From CAYNVS01 sp964400725 (GTDB lineage: Bacteria > Myxococcota_A > SURF-8 > CAYNVS01), in NCBI GenBank assembly GCA_964400725.1, contig CAYNVS010000034.1, positions 1 through 36,246 on the forward strand: DNA of 36,246 nucleotides, written 5' to 3'. Positions 15,970-24,445 of the stretch are shown here, in pieces (positions within the stretch are counted from its first letter, which is position 1; each line of letters begins with the position of its first letter). A program made the translations under genes and the position numbers. The notes under the pieces were generated by a model that ran no database searches, was not told the DNA's origin, and saw only the letters and a list, made by a program, of their open reading frames with translations.

Positions 15970-16743
15970 ATGATTAAATCGTTAAAAATGAGCGAAATAA
16001 AACAAACCGAAAATAATAAAGCCGCCTCCGCGAGCGCTCCCACGAACGCGAGCGAAAACTCTCTTTTAAAGGCGGACGCCATTTGGATTTTAGGCTTTTT
16101 AATCTTGACATTCTTAGTCATGTTGGCGCTTAACGCGTCGGACTTGGCGATTTCCCTGTCTTTTAAAAGCTCGTGGGGAGGGGCGTTCGGAGAATTCATT
16201 CAAAACCGGGGCCGCAAACCGGCTACGCCGCTCATTCTTGGCGCCGGAGCCGCGCTGGCGTTTCCTTCGATACGAGAGAAATACGCTCTTTTATCTCGCG
16301 CAGGAGCCGCGCTCGCCGCGCAAACGCTCATTCACCCGGCGATTCTGACGAATTTTATAAAATTCGTCTGGGGCAGGCCCCGGCCGGTTCATCTTGGCGC
16401 CTCGGGAGAAGGGTTCGTAAATTTTTACAGCATCTCGCCCGGCTTCGGAGATTTCTCATTCCCGTCCGGGCACGTCGCTGTCGCAATGATTTTATCCCCG
16501 TGCGCTCTGCTGTTATGGCGGCAAAACAAACGCGCGGCTTCGGTCTTGATATGGGCGGCGACGATCGTCTGGGCCGGGACTGTCGCCTATGGGCGAGTCG
16601 CTTACGGCGCGCACTTCCCTACCGACGCGGCCTTCTCAATCGGACTAGGCGTCGCGCTGGCGCCCGTATCCGTCCGCTTAGGCGACTGGGCGTTGAACAA
16701 ATTTGGCGGCAAAAACAAAGTAAAAAATAATTCGGCGCTTTAA
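15970..16743 (+). CDS. PAP2 superfamily membrane phosphatase
   Basis: A 257-residue integral membrane protein with all three PAP2 motifs: KFVWGRPRP (Lys131, Arg138, Pro139), FPSGH (His168) and GRVAYGAHFPTD (Arg209, His215, Asp219). The family removes phosphate from lipids such as phosphatidate or undecaprenyl pyrophosphate at the outer face of the inner membrane. The first 35 residues are polar and disordered, then about six hydrophobic segments follow. The ribosome-binding site is unclear; an ATG at 15988 is an alternative start. Its neighbours plsC and the DUF2804 operon fit a lipid/envelope setting, but the substrate cannot be decided from sequence. Confidence 0.92.
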   Translation: MIKSLKMSEIKQTENNKAASASAPTNASENSLLKADAIWILGFLILTFLVMLALNASDLAISLSFKSSWGGAFGEFIQNRGRKPATPLILGAGAALAFPSIREKYALLSRAGAALAAQTLIHPAILTNFIKFVWGRPRPVHLGASGEGFVNFYSISPGFGDFSFPSGHVAVAMILSPCALLLWRQNKRAASVLIWAATIVWAGTVAYGRVAYGAHFPTDAAFSIGLGVALAPVSVRLGDWALNKFGGKNKVKNNSAL

Positions 16744-16764
16744 AAAGGGCGAATCTCGGGATTG

Positions 16765-18942
16765 TCAGTTTCCGGCTTGCTTAATGCTCAGCGCAATGCG
16801 CTTGCGCGGCTTATCAACGCTTAAAACCACTGTTTTCACCAGCATCCCGACGCTTACGACCTCGTACGGGTCTTTCACGAAACGATTGCAGAGCTCTGAA
16901 ATGTGCACCAAACCGTCTTGATGCACGCCGACGTCAACGAACGCGCCGAAGTTTGTAACGTTCGTAACAGTTCCTTCGAGCTTCATTCCGGGGATAAGGT
17001 CGTCAATCGTTTCGACGCCTTCGCGGAAACTGGCCGTAACGAACGCGGGGCGCGGATCTCGTCCGGGTTTTTCAAGCTCTCGCAGAATATCCTTCACTGT
17101 CGGCAGGCCGAATTTATCGTCGGTAAAATCCGACGGATTTAACTTTTGCAAAAACGAAGTATTGCCAATTAATTGCGATATAGTACAGCTGCATTTCTTT
17201 AAAATGCGCTCAACTACCGCATACGATTCAGGGTGGACGGCGCTGGCGTCGAGAGGATTGTCGCCTCCGCGGATGCGCAAGAAGCCGGCGGCCATTTCAA
17301 AAGTTTTTGGGCCGAAGCGCGCTACGCTTAACAACTCTTTGCGATTCTTAAACTGCCCAAGCTCTTCTCGGCGGGCGACTACGTTTCGCGCCAGCGTCTC
17401 GTTAAGCCCCGACACGCGTCTTAAAAGCGCGGGCGAAGCCGTATTTACGTCAACGCCCACCGAGTTGACCGCGTCCTCGACGACCGCGTCGAGAGCCATA
17501 GCGAGTCGGTTCTCGTCAACGTCGTGCTGGTATTGGCCGACGCCGATGGACTTGGGGTCTATCTTAACAAGCTCGGCCATCGGGTCTTGCAGCCTTCGCG
17601 CGATTGAAACCGCGCCTCGCAGCGAAACGTCCATTCCCGGAAGCTCGCTTTGCGCGTATTCCGAAGCGGAGTAAACGCTCGCGCCGGCTTCGTTCACCAC
17701 CGCGCAAGTTATTTGCAATTCGGGAGCCTGTTTACGCATCTCCTCCACCAAAGAAACGGTCTCGCGGGAGGCTGTCCCGTTGCCGACGCTGAAGAGCCTA
17801 GCGTTATATTTGCGAGCCATTCCCAGCAACTTCGCAATCGACTCCTCGCGTTTGTTGTGCGGCTGATGCGGATAAACGGCGCACGTATCCAACACTTTGC
17901 CGGTGGCGTCAACAACGGCGACTTTTACGCCGGTGCGCAACCCCGGGTCGAGCCCGATTACGGCGCGCTCTCCCGCCGGAGCCGCAAGCAATAAGTTCTT
18001 TAAATTCTTAGAAAATACCTTAATAGCCTCTTCGTGGGCAAACTCGCGAAGACGGTTTGTAAGGTCTGTCTCCAAATGAGGTTTAATTTTTTTCTGCCAC
18101 GAAAGATGAACCGTCTCGCACAGCCAAGCGTCGGCCGCGCGCCCGACTTTTTTTACGTTGAAGCGGCGGGCAATAATGTACTCGCAATATGAGTCCCAGC
18201 CGTCAAACGCCTGATCGTCTAACTCGTGGCTTATTGAAAGCTTTAGAACTTCCTCTTTTTCGCCGCGAAAAACCGCCAGCGCCCGGTGAGACGGAATTTT
18301 ACGCAGCGGCTCGACGTAGGCGAAATAATCGGAAAATTTGGCGCCTTCCGCCTCCTTTCCTTTGGCGACGGCGGAGTTTAGCAGCCCTTTCTCCCACAGA
18401 GCGTCTCGCAATTTGCCCACCAGTTCCGCGTCTTCGCCAAAAGTATCTATTAGTATGTATTGCGCGCCGTCCAGCGCCGCCGACGCGTCCTCGACCCCTT
18501 TCTCCGCGTTTACGTACGGCTCCGCCGCCCGCTCCGGATCGAGACGCGGATCGGCTAAAAGTTCTAGGGCGAGCGGCTCTAATCCCGCCTCGCGGGCAAT
18601 CATGGCCTTGGTTCTGCGCTTCGGTTTGTAAGGAAGATATAAATCTTCCAAACGCGCAGCAGTCTCCGCTTCCAGCAGTTCCCGCTCAAGTTCGGCGGTC
18701 AGTTTCCCTTGCTCGCGAATCGCCTCGACGACTTTCGCGCGTCTGTCTTCCAGTTCCCGAAGGTAAGCCAAGCGCTCCTGCACGTAACGCAAATGCTCGT
18801 CGGTGAGCCCGCCCGTAACTTCTTTTCGGTAGCGCGAAATGAAAGGAACGGTCGCGCCTTCGTCCAGCAGCTTGACCGCCGCGATTATCTGATTTTCCCG
18901 GACGTTCTGTTCGTCCGCAATGCGTCTCTCGATAGTCTTCAT
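16765..18942 (-). CDS. tex: Transcription accessory protein Tex
   Basis: A 725-residue RNA-binding protein of the Tex family. The N-terminal stretch LDEGATVPFISRYRKEVTGGL is diagnostic. A YqgF/RNase H-like domain follows (VIGLDPGLRTGVKVAVVD), then helix-hairpin-helix repeats (VNTASPALLRRVSGLN; ARFGPKTFEMAAGFLRI) and a C-terminal S1 domain of about 75 residues (GTVTNVTNFGAFVDVG, DGLVHISEL). Tex acts with RNA polymerase and in stress survival in several bacteria; its exact mechanism is unsettled. The start at 18942 matches where family members begin; a longer frame from a TTG at 19008 would add 22 residues encoded by an inverted repeat and is unlikely. It converges on the PAP2 gene with 21 bases between. 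Confidence 0.95.
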   Translation of the reverse strand: MKTIERRIADEQNVRENQIIAAVKLLDEGATVPFISRYRKEVTGGLTDEHLRYVQERLAYLRELEDRRAKVVEAIREQGKLTAELERELLEAETAARLEDLYLPYKPKRRTKAMIAREAGLEPLALELLADPRLDPERAAEPYVNAEKGVEDASAALDGAQYILIDTFGEDAELVGKLRDALWEKGLLNSAVAKGKEAEGAKFSDYFAYVEPLRKIPSHRALAVFRGEKEEVLKLSISHELDDQAFDGWDSYCEYIIARRFNVKKVGRAADAWLCETVHLSWQKKIKPHLETDLTNRLREFAHEEAIKVFSKNLKNLLLAAPAGERAVIGLDPGLRTGVKVAVVDATGKVLDTCAVYPHQPHNKREESIAKLLGMARKYNARLFSVGNGTASRETVSLVEEMRKQAPELQITCAVVNEAGASVYSASEYAQSELPGMDVSLRGAVSIARRLQDPMAELVKIDPKSIGVGQYQHDVDENRLAMALDAVVEDAVNSVGVDVNTASPALLRRVSGLNETLARNVVARREELGQFKNRKELLSVARFGPKTFEMAAGFLRIRGGDNPLDASAVHPESYAVVERILKKCSCTISQLIGNTSFLQKLNPSDFTDDKFGLPTVKDILRELEKPGRDPRPAFVTASFREGVETIDDLIPGMKLEGTVTNVTNFGAFVDVGVHQDGLVHISELCNRFVKDPYEVVSVGMLVKTVVLSVDKPRKRIALSIKQAGN

Positions 18943-18955
18943 GTTTCGCCTATAT

Positions 18956-19005
18956 AAAAAGTTTTCAAGACAGGCGCGGAATATATCCCGCGCCGCAAAC
19001 TTTTT
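18956..19005 (-). repeat. Nested inverted repeat in the tex leader
   Basis: Outer arms AAAAAGTTT (18956-18964) and AAACTTTTT (18997-19005) are perfect 9-bp complements; inner arms GGCGCGG (18973-18979) and CCGCGCC (18988-18994) are perfect 7-bp complements with an 8-base loop. On the tex strand it lies just before the ribosome-binding site and could be a terminator-like attenuator or an RNA-binding structure. Confidence 0.6.
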
Positions 19006-19154
19006 CAAAGGGAATTAATCGTCTTTTTTCGGGCAACCCTGCAAAATTTTCTCGGTATTTGCGTTTGGAATATAAAAGCGGGTTAATATATTATTAAAAT
19101 TGAACCGCGTTAAAGCATAAACTCTTGCCAATACTTCAACTTCATTATACAATT

Positions 19155-19179
19155 TCCTTTATAGTATTACTATAAAGGA
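19155..19179 (+). repeat. Perfect 25-base palindrome covering the kinase ribosome-binding site
   Basis: TCCTTTATAGTA (19155-19166) and TACTATAAAGGA (19168-19179) are exact reverse complements around one T. The right arm contains AAAGGA of the Shine-Dalgarno sequence for the histidine kinase starting at 19194. A weak promoter, TTGCCA (19125-19130) with TATACA (19146-19151) at 15-base spacing, lies immediately upstream, so the palindrome sits at the expected transcription start. It can act as a DNA operator for a dimeric regulator or as an RNA hairpin that hides the ribosome site. Confidence 0.75.
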
Positions 19180-19193
19180 GCTGCGTCTAACCC

Positions 19194-22100
19194 ATGATGG
19201 AGAAATACAACCGCGACGTAGTTAAATATAACCGCGAAATCATATTTGTGTTCGCGGCGCTTATAATCGCGTTGACCGCGCTGTTTCATTATTTCAGCGC
19301 CAAATATAAAAACGTGATACTTGAGCGCGCGGGCGAAGATTTAAAAGCGGTTGCGGCGCTTAAAACGAACCAAATCGCCGAATGGCGGGAACTCCGAATA
19401 ACGGACGGACGGGTGCTTCTTGCCAACATACCCGCCATGAACGTTATAAAGACGTTTCTGGCCGACCCTAAAAACCAAAAACTGCGCGAAGAAATAAAGG
19501 CGTGGGCGGAAGCGATAGCCTCCGCTAGAAAATACAAAAATTTATACATCGCCAACATAGACGGACGCTTTATCGTCGGCGCGAAAGAGAACTCAAGCGA
19601 CGAATACGAATGCCATTCCGAAGAAATAAATCAGGCTATTGAGACCAAACAAGCGATTCTTACAAACCTGCATCAGTCGCCGGAAAATCCGGACTTAATA
19701 CATTGGTCGCTCGTCGCCCCGATTATTAAAGACGCGAAAGTAATCGCTCTTGTAATCGCAGTATTGGACCCGCACCATTACCTTTACCCGCTTATCAAAA
19801 AGTGGCCTACCTCAAGTTCAACGTCAGAGACTCTTCTCGTCAGGCGGATTGGAGACGAAATTGTTTTTCTCAACGATTTAAGACACCAAAAAAATACGGC
19901 TTTTAAATTGCGATTCCCAATAAATCGCACCGACCTGCCGGCGGCGATGGCTTTAAGCGGAAAAAGCGGTATTTTTAAAGGGAAAGATTACCGCGGAACG
20001 CCGGTGCTGGCGGCGGTGAATAAAATACCCGGAACCGACTGGGGAATCGTAGCAAAAACCGACTTGGACGAAATTTACAAACCGGTTAAGGAACTCGATC
20101 ATTTTACTCTGCTGTTCCTCGGCTTCTTCACGCTGCTTGCCGCTTTAGGGCTCATGGCGATATGGCGCGCGCGTCTTACGGTCAATTACAAACGGATGTA
20201 CGAAGGCGAATTGCAGCGCACGCTTCTATTGCAGCGAATTCAATATTTAATTGAGCACGCCAACGATATTATCCTGCTGGTTGACGAAAACGACAATATT
20301 ATTGAGGCCAATCTTCAAGCGGTTAGAAGCTACGGCTACTCTTTAAGCGAACTGATGGAAATGAAGCTCTCCGACCTCGAAGTCGTCTGCGACGACTCAA
20401 GAAAGAGACTTATGACGGAAAATCCGATAGAGCAGTCGGGACGCATTTTCGAGACGGCGCATAAACGCAAGAACGGCTCTTTTATGCCGGTAGAGCTTAG
20501 CGCAAAAACGATTACGCTGGGCGGCAAGGCGTATTTTCAAATTATCGGGCGCGACATAACCGAGCGATTAAAGGCGCGGCAAACGCTAAAGGAAAGCGAG
20601 GAGCGCTTCCGCTCGCTCTTTGAGTCGATGAACGAAATCGTGGCTCTGCATGAATTTGTTTACGACGACAAAGGAGAGCCGGTTAATTATAGAATTATAG
20701 ACGTAAATCCGGCCTTTTGCACAGAACTCGGACTGCCGAAAGAAAAGGCGGTAGGGTCGCTTGCGACGTCTCTTTACGGAACCGACGAAGCTCCGTACCT
20801 AAAAGATTACGCGCAAGTTGCGCTCGGCGGAAAGCCGATTTCGTTTGAAACTTACTTCCCGCCGATGGATAAATACTTCCACATTTCGGCGTATTCATTC
20901 CAAAAAGGAAAATTCGCGACGGCCACGCTCGACGTTACGGCGGAGAAAAAAGCTCAGCTTGAACTGGGACGCAAGGAAAAACTGCTCGCGGAGCTGGTAG
21001 AAATCTCGCCCGTCGCTATGATTATCGCCTCGGCGGAAACCAACGAGATACAATTCTGTAATTCGGCGTTCGTTTCGCTTTTCGGCTACCGAAAAGAAGA
21101 ACTCGGCAAACTAGACGTTTTGTGCGAAAAAGTTTTTAACAACGGCCGATGCCACAGCCTTCTTGAAAAATCTGAAGGACAAGCGCCCGACGCCGCCCCG
21201 ACGACGGCGCTTATTGAAACAGCGGCGAAGACGAAAGACGGAGCCGAGCGGTTTGTCCAAATATGCGCGGCGTTCGGAGCCGATAAGCGCTTCGTCTTCT
21301 TCATTGATTTGACGATGCGCAAGGCTTACGAAAACGAAATCAGCAAGCTGAACCGGTTGTACGCGGTGCTGTCGCAGGTCAATCAAATGATTGTCCGCTC
21401 CAAAACCAAGAACGACCTCTTCCGCGAAGTCTGCCGCATCGCCGTAGAATTCGGGGGGTTCAAGCTGGCTTGGATAGGCGAGGCCGACCCGGCGACGGGC
21501 GACGTTTTGCCGGCAGCCCAAGCCGGAGGCCCTGCGGATTATCTCGAAGGAATTAAAGTCAGCGTACTGGATATTCCCGAAGGGCGCGGGCCGTCGGGAA
21601 CCGCGATGCGCGAAAATAGAATTTTTATTTGCAACGATTTTCATGGAAGCGAGGAGACTGGTCCGTGGAAGGAAAAAGCGCGCATCGCAGGATTTAAATC
21701 GGTCGGCGCATTTCCAATTTTATCTGAAGGAAAAGTCTGCGCGTCTCTAATGCTTTACTCCGACGAACTGAATTATTTCGATTCAAAGGAAATAAACCTG
21801 TTGGACGAAGTCGTTAAAGACATCAACTTCGGACTGGACGGAATAGCCAAAGAAGAGCGAAAGATTGCCGCCGAAGAGGCTCTGCGCGCAAGCCGGCAGG
21901 AAGCTCTTTTCTTCTCGGAAATACTTTCCAATTCCGACCAGCCGTTTACCGTCGGCTACGAAGACGGAACGTTGGGCATGCACAACGAGGCGTTCCGAAG
22001 GCTTTGCGGTTATAGCGCCGAAGAGCTTTCATCAATGAACTTTTTAAAAGATTTAACCGCGCCGCAATGGATTGATAAAGAAATGTCTATGCTTGAAAAG

Positions 22101-23405
22101 GTCAGGCAAACCGGCGAGCCGGTTCGGTACGAAAAAGAATACATTTGCAAAAACGGCCAAATCATTCCGGTAGAATTATTCGTTCACGGCGTAAAAGACG
22201 CGGACGGCAAAATTGATTTTTACTACGCTTTCATTACCGACATTACTTACCGCAAGCAGGCGGAAGCGAAAATACGCGAAAACGAAAAGTTTCTTTCGAC
22301 GGTCTTCGACGCCATACCGGATATGATATTCGTCAAAGAGGCTCAAACCCTTACTTTTGTTAGACTAAACAAGGCGGGAGAAGAAATATTCGGCGCCAAA
22401 TACGAGGAAGTCGCAGGGAAAAACGACTACGACTTTTTCCCAAAAGAGGAGGCCGACTTCTTTACAAGCAAAGACTACGAAGTCCTTTCTTCTAAAAAAC
22501 CGTTGGATATACCCGAAGAGCCTATTAAATCGGCAAAAGGCGATTTAATTCTTCACACCCAAAAAATCCCTATACTTGACGAGAACGGCGAGCCGAAATA
22601 CCTGCTGGGCATATCCGAAGACATAACCATGCAAAAGCAGGCCGAGGCGTTTAAGGAGCAGATTAAGGCGAAGATGGAGCATCAACAGAGGCTCAAGTCC
22701 ATCGGCACGCTTGCAAGCGGCGTGGCGCACGAAATCAACAACCCTATTAATATAATTATGAACTACGCGCTGCTTATAAGCGAGGAACTGCAAAAAGAGA
22801 CGGACGCTTACAAATGGACGCAAAACATACTTTCGGAAAGCGAAAGAATTTCGACGATAGTTAAAAATCTTTTGTCGTTCTCCCGTCAGGAAAATCAAAC
22901 ATTGGCGCCGGAGAACATAAACGACTTGATTTCCCGCACTCTTACGCTGCTCACCCGCGGACTGCAAAAAGAGCATATACGCCTTAACCTTGATTTGGCG
23001 GACAATCTTCCGGAAGTGTACTGCAAAGGTCAGCAAATTCAACAGGTTCTGATGAACCTTATATCCAACGCCCGGTACGCGCTTAACAAACGCTATCCGG
23101 AATACGACGACAATAAAATAATTTCTATTACGTCCGAAGCGTTTTTTAAAAAAGAACGCAACTACGTAAGGATTACAATAGAAGACAAAGGGGTTGGAAT
23201 TTCCGCGGAGATTCAAAAACGTATATTCGATCCGTTCTTCACAACCAAAACGAGAGACGAAGGAACCGGTTTGGGGCTGTCTATCAGCCACGGTATAATA
23301 ACGGATCACAAGGGAACTCTCGCTTGCGTTAGCGAAGAAATGAATTATACTAAATTTATTATTGAACTGCCTGCGGATTTTGCTTTGAGGTCGGACACCG
23401 TTTAA
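19194..23405 (+). CDS. Membrane-bound multi-PAS/GAF sensor histidine kinase
   Basis: A 1403-residue kinase. Membrane helices at about 17-34 and 302-325 enclose a 265-residue extracytoplasmic sensor that looks like a Cache-type domain (KNLYIANIDGRFIVG; GTDWGIVAKTD). Cytoplasmic domains in order, approximately: PAS 346-456, PAS 468-585, PAS 600-715, GAF 719-882 (NRLYAVLSQVNQMIV, GFKLAWIGEAD), PAS 899-1024, PAS 1033-1152, HisKA with SGVAHEINNPIN (phospho-acceptor His1179), and HATPase_c with NLISNARYAL, DKGVGIS and GTGLGLSISHG. It has no receiver domain; the HD-GYP response regulator 14 bases downstream is the natural partner. Two ATG codons abut; the AAGGAG site is 13 bases before the first. 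A palindrome overlaps that site. Confidence 0.95.
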   Translation: MMEKYNRDVVKYNREIIFVFAALIIALTALFHYFSAKYKNVILERAGEDLKAVAALKTNQIAEWRELRITDGRVLLANIPAMNVIKTFLADPKNQKLREEIKAWAEAIASARKYKNLYIANIDGRFIVGAKENSSDEYECHSEEINQAIETKQAILTNLHQSPENPDLIHWSLVAPIIKDAKVIALVIAVLDPHHYLYPLIKKWPTSSSTSETLLVRRIGDEIVFLNDLRHQKNTAFKLRFPINRTDLPAAMALSGKSGIFKGKDYRGTPVLAAVNKIPGTDWGIVAKTDLDEIYKPVKELDHFTLLFLGFFTLLAALGLMAIWRARLTVNYKRMYEGELQRTLLLQRIQYLIEHANDIILLVDENDNIIEANLQAVRSYGYSLSELMEMKLSDLEVVCDDSRKRLMTENPIEQSGRIFETAHKRKNGSFMPVELSAKTITLGGKAYFQIIGRDITERLKARQTLKESEERFRSLFESMNEIVALHEFVYDDKGEPVNYRIIDVNPAFCTELGLPKEKAVGSLATSLYGTDEAPYLKDYAQVALGGKPISFETYFPPMDKYFHISAYSFQKGKFATATLDVTAEKKAQLELGRKEKLLAELVEISPVAMIIASAETNEIQFCNSAFVSLFGYRKEELGKLDVLCEKVFNNGRCHSLLEKSEGQAPDAAPTTALIETAAKTKDGAERFVQICAAFGADKRFVFFIDLTMRKAYENEISKLNRLYAVLSQVNQMIVRSKTKNDLFREVCRIAVEFGGFKLAWIGEADPATGDVLPAAQAGGPADYLEGIKVSVLDIPEGRGPSGTAMRENRIFICNDFHGSEETGPWKEKARIAGFKSVGAFPILSEGKVCASLMLYSDELNYFDSKEINLLDEVVKDINFGLDGIAKEERKIAAEEALRASRQEALFFSEILSNSDQPFTVGYEDGTLGMHNEAFRRLCGYSAEELSSMNFLKDLTAPQWIDKEMSMLEKVRQTGEPVRYEKEYICKNGQIIPVELFVHGVKDADGKIDFYYAFITDITYRKQAEAKIRENEKFLSTVFDAIPDMIFVKEAQTLTFVRLNKAGEEIFGAKYEEVAGKNDYDFFPKEEADFFTSKDYEVLSSKKPLDIPEEPIKSAKGDLILHTQKIPILDENGEPKYLLGISEDITMQKQAEAFKEQIKAKMEHQQRLKSIGTLASGVAHEINNPINIIMNYALLISEELQKETDAYKWTQNILSESERISTIVKNLLSFSRQENQTLAPENINDLISRTLTLLTRGLQKEHIRLNLDLADNLPEVYCKGQQIQQVLMNLISNARYALNKRYPEYDDNKIISITSEAFFKKERNYVRITIEDKGVGISAEIQKRIFDPFFTTKTRDEGTGLGLSISHGIITDHKGTLACVSEEMNYTKFIIELPADFALRSDTV

Positions 23406-23419
23406 AGAGAGGGAACAAA

Positions 23420-24424
23420 ATGGCGAAAGTATTAATTGTTGACGACGAAAAGGGGATGAGAGAAACGCTGGCCGTTTTTCTGACGCGAGAAGGGCATGAA
23501 GTCAAGACCGCCGAGGACGCGGTCGAGGCGATAGAAATGCTAAAAATCGAGCGTTTCGACGTAGTGGTAACCGACATTATCATGCCTAAAGTAAACGGCA
23601 TAGAACTCACGAAAGCGATTATGGCGCTTCCGTGGAACATAAAAGTGATACTTATTACCGGAGAGCCCGCAATCGAAACTGCGACCGAAGCGATACGCGC
23701 CGGTGCGTTCGACTACATCGCCAAGCCCGTTACCCGCGAAACGCTTTGCATGGCCGTTTCTAACGCCTCAAGGCTTAAATCCGTCGAGGAAAACAACGAC
23801 AACTATCGGCTTCAATTGGAAAACTTGATAGCCGAAAGCGGAGAAAAAATCCGACATCTGGCGGAAGAGGTTAAAAAATCCAACGAAGCCCTTTACGACG
23901 CGCTGGGACTTATAATGGAGGCCAAGCACACGAGCCTTGCCGGTCATCAGGAAAAAACCGCGAAATTGGCAGTAAAAATCGCTAAAGCAATGAAACTGCC
24001 GGACGATTTGACTGAGAATATTTACATAGCGGCCAAATTGCACGACATAGGCATGGCTACCGTTCCGGTGGAAATCGTAGCCAAGCCTCGCAAACTTTCT
24101 CCGGGAGAATTCTCTCTGGTGAAGGAGCATTGCCGCGCCGGTTACGACCTTCTGCAAAAGGTCTCGATGCCGTTCGACATAGAAGTTTTCGTACTGCAGC
24201 ATCACGAGCGGCTTGACGGCTCCGGCTACCCCTACGGCCTGATGGGAGACACTATAAGCATGGGAGCCAGAATTTTAGCGGTTGCCGACGTCGTTTCCGC
24301 CATGTCTAATCCGCGGCCGCAAAGACCGGCGCTCGACCCGTCTAAAATAAAAGAAGACTTAATCTACAATAAGAACTCGCTGTACGACCCCGCGGTTGTT
24401 GACGCCTATCTTTCGTTGGTTTAA
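23420..24424 (+). CDS. Response regulator with HD-GYP output domain
   Basis: A 334-residue two-domain protein. Residues 1-120 are a receiver domain (acidic pair in VDDE, phospho-acceptor Asp52 in VVVTDIIMP, Lys102 in AKP). A short coiled-coil joins it to an HD-GYP domain, expected to hydrolyse cyclic di-GMP: GHQEKTA (His176), KLHDIG (His208, Asp209), KEHCRAGYDLL, and HHERLDGSGYP (261-271) with the GYP triplet intact. The residue after HDIG is Met212 where Lys is nearly always found. The ribosome-binding site GAGAGGG is well placed. The gene is 14 bases downstream of the kinase, so kinase signals probably adjust cyclic di-GMP levels, and with them motility or surface behaviour. Confidence 0.94.
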   Translation: MAKVLIVDDEKGMRETLAVFLTREGHEVKTAEDAVEAIEMLKIERFDVVVTDIIMPKVNGIELTKAIMALPWNIKVILITGEPAIETATEAIRAGAFDYIAKPVTRETLCMAVSNASRLKSVEENNDNYRLQLENLIAESGEKIRHLAEEVKKSNEALYDALGLIMEAKHTSLAGHQEKTAKLAVKIAKAMKLPDDLTENIYIAAKLHDIGMATVPVEIVAKPRKLSPGEFSLVKEHCRAGYDLLQKVSMPFDIEVFVLQHHERLDGSGYPYGLMGDTISMGARILAVADVVSAMSNPRPQRPALDPSKIKEDLIYNKNSLYDPAVVDAYLSLV

Positions 24425-24445
24425 GGCGTTAAATAAAGCGTTTGC

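Noticed and set aside
18943..19008. 22-residue N-terminal extension of Tex
   Set aside because: It would start at a TTG without a ribosome site and would be encoded by the nested inverted repeat; family members start where the ATG at 18942 lies.
22545..23309. 254-residue minus-strand frame
   Set aside because: It is antisense to the catalytic core of the histidine kinase, without a ribosome-binding site or recognisable motifs.
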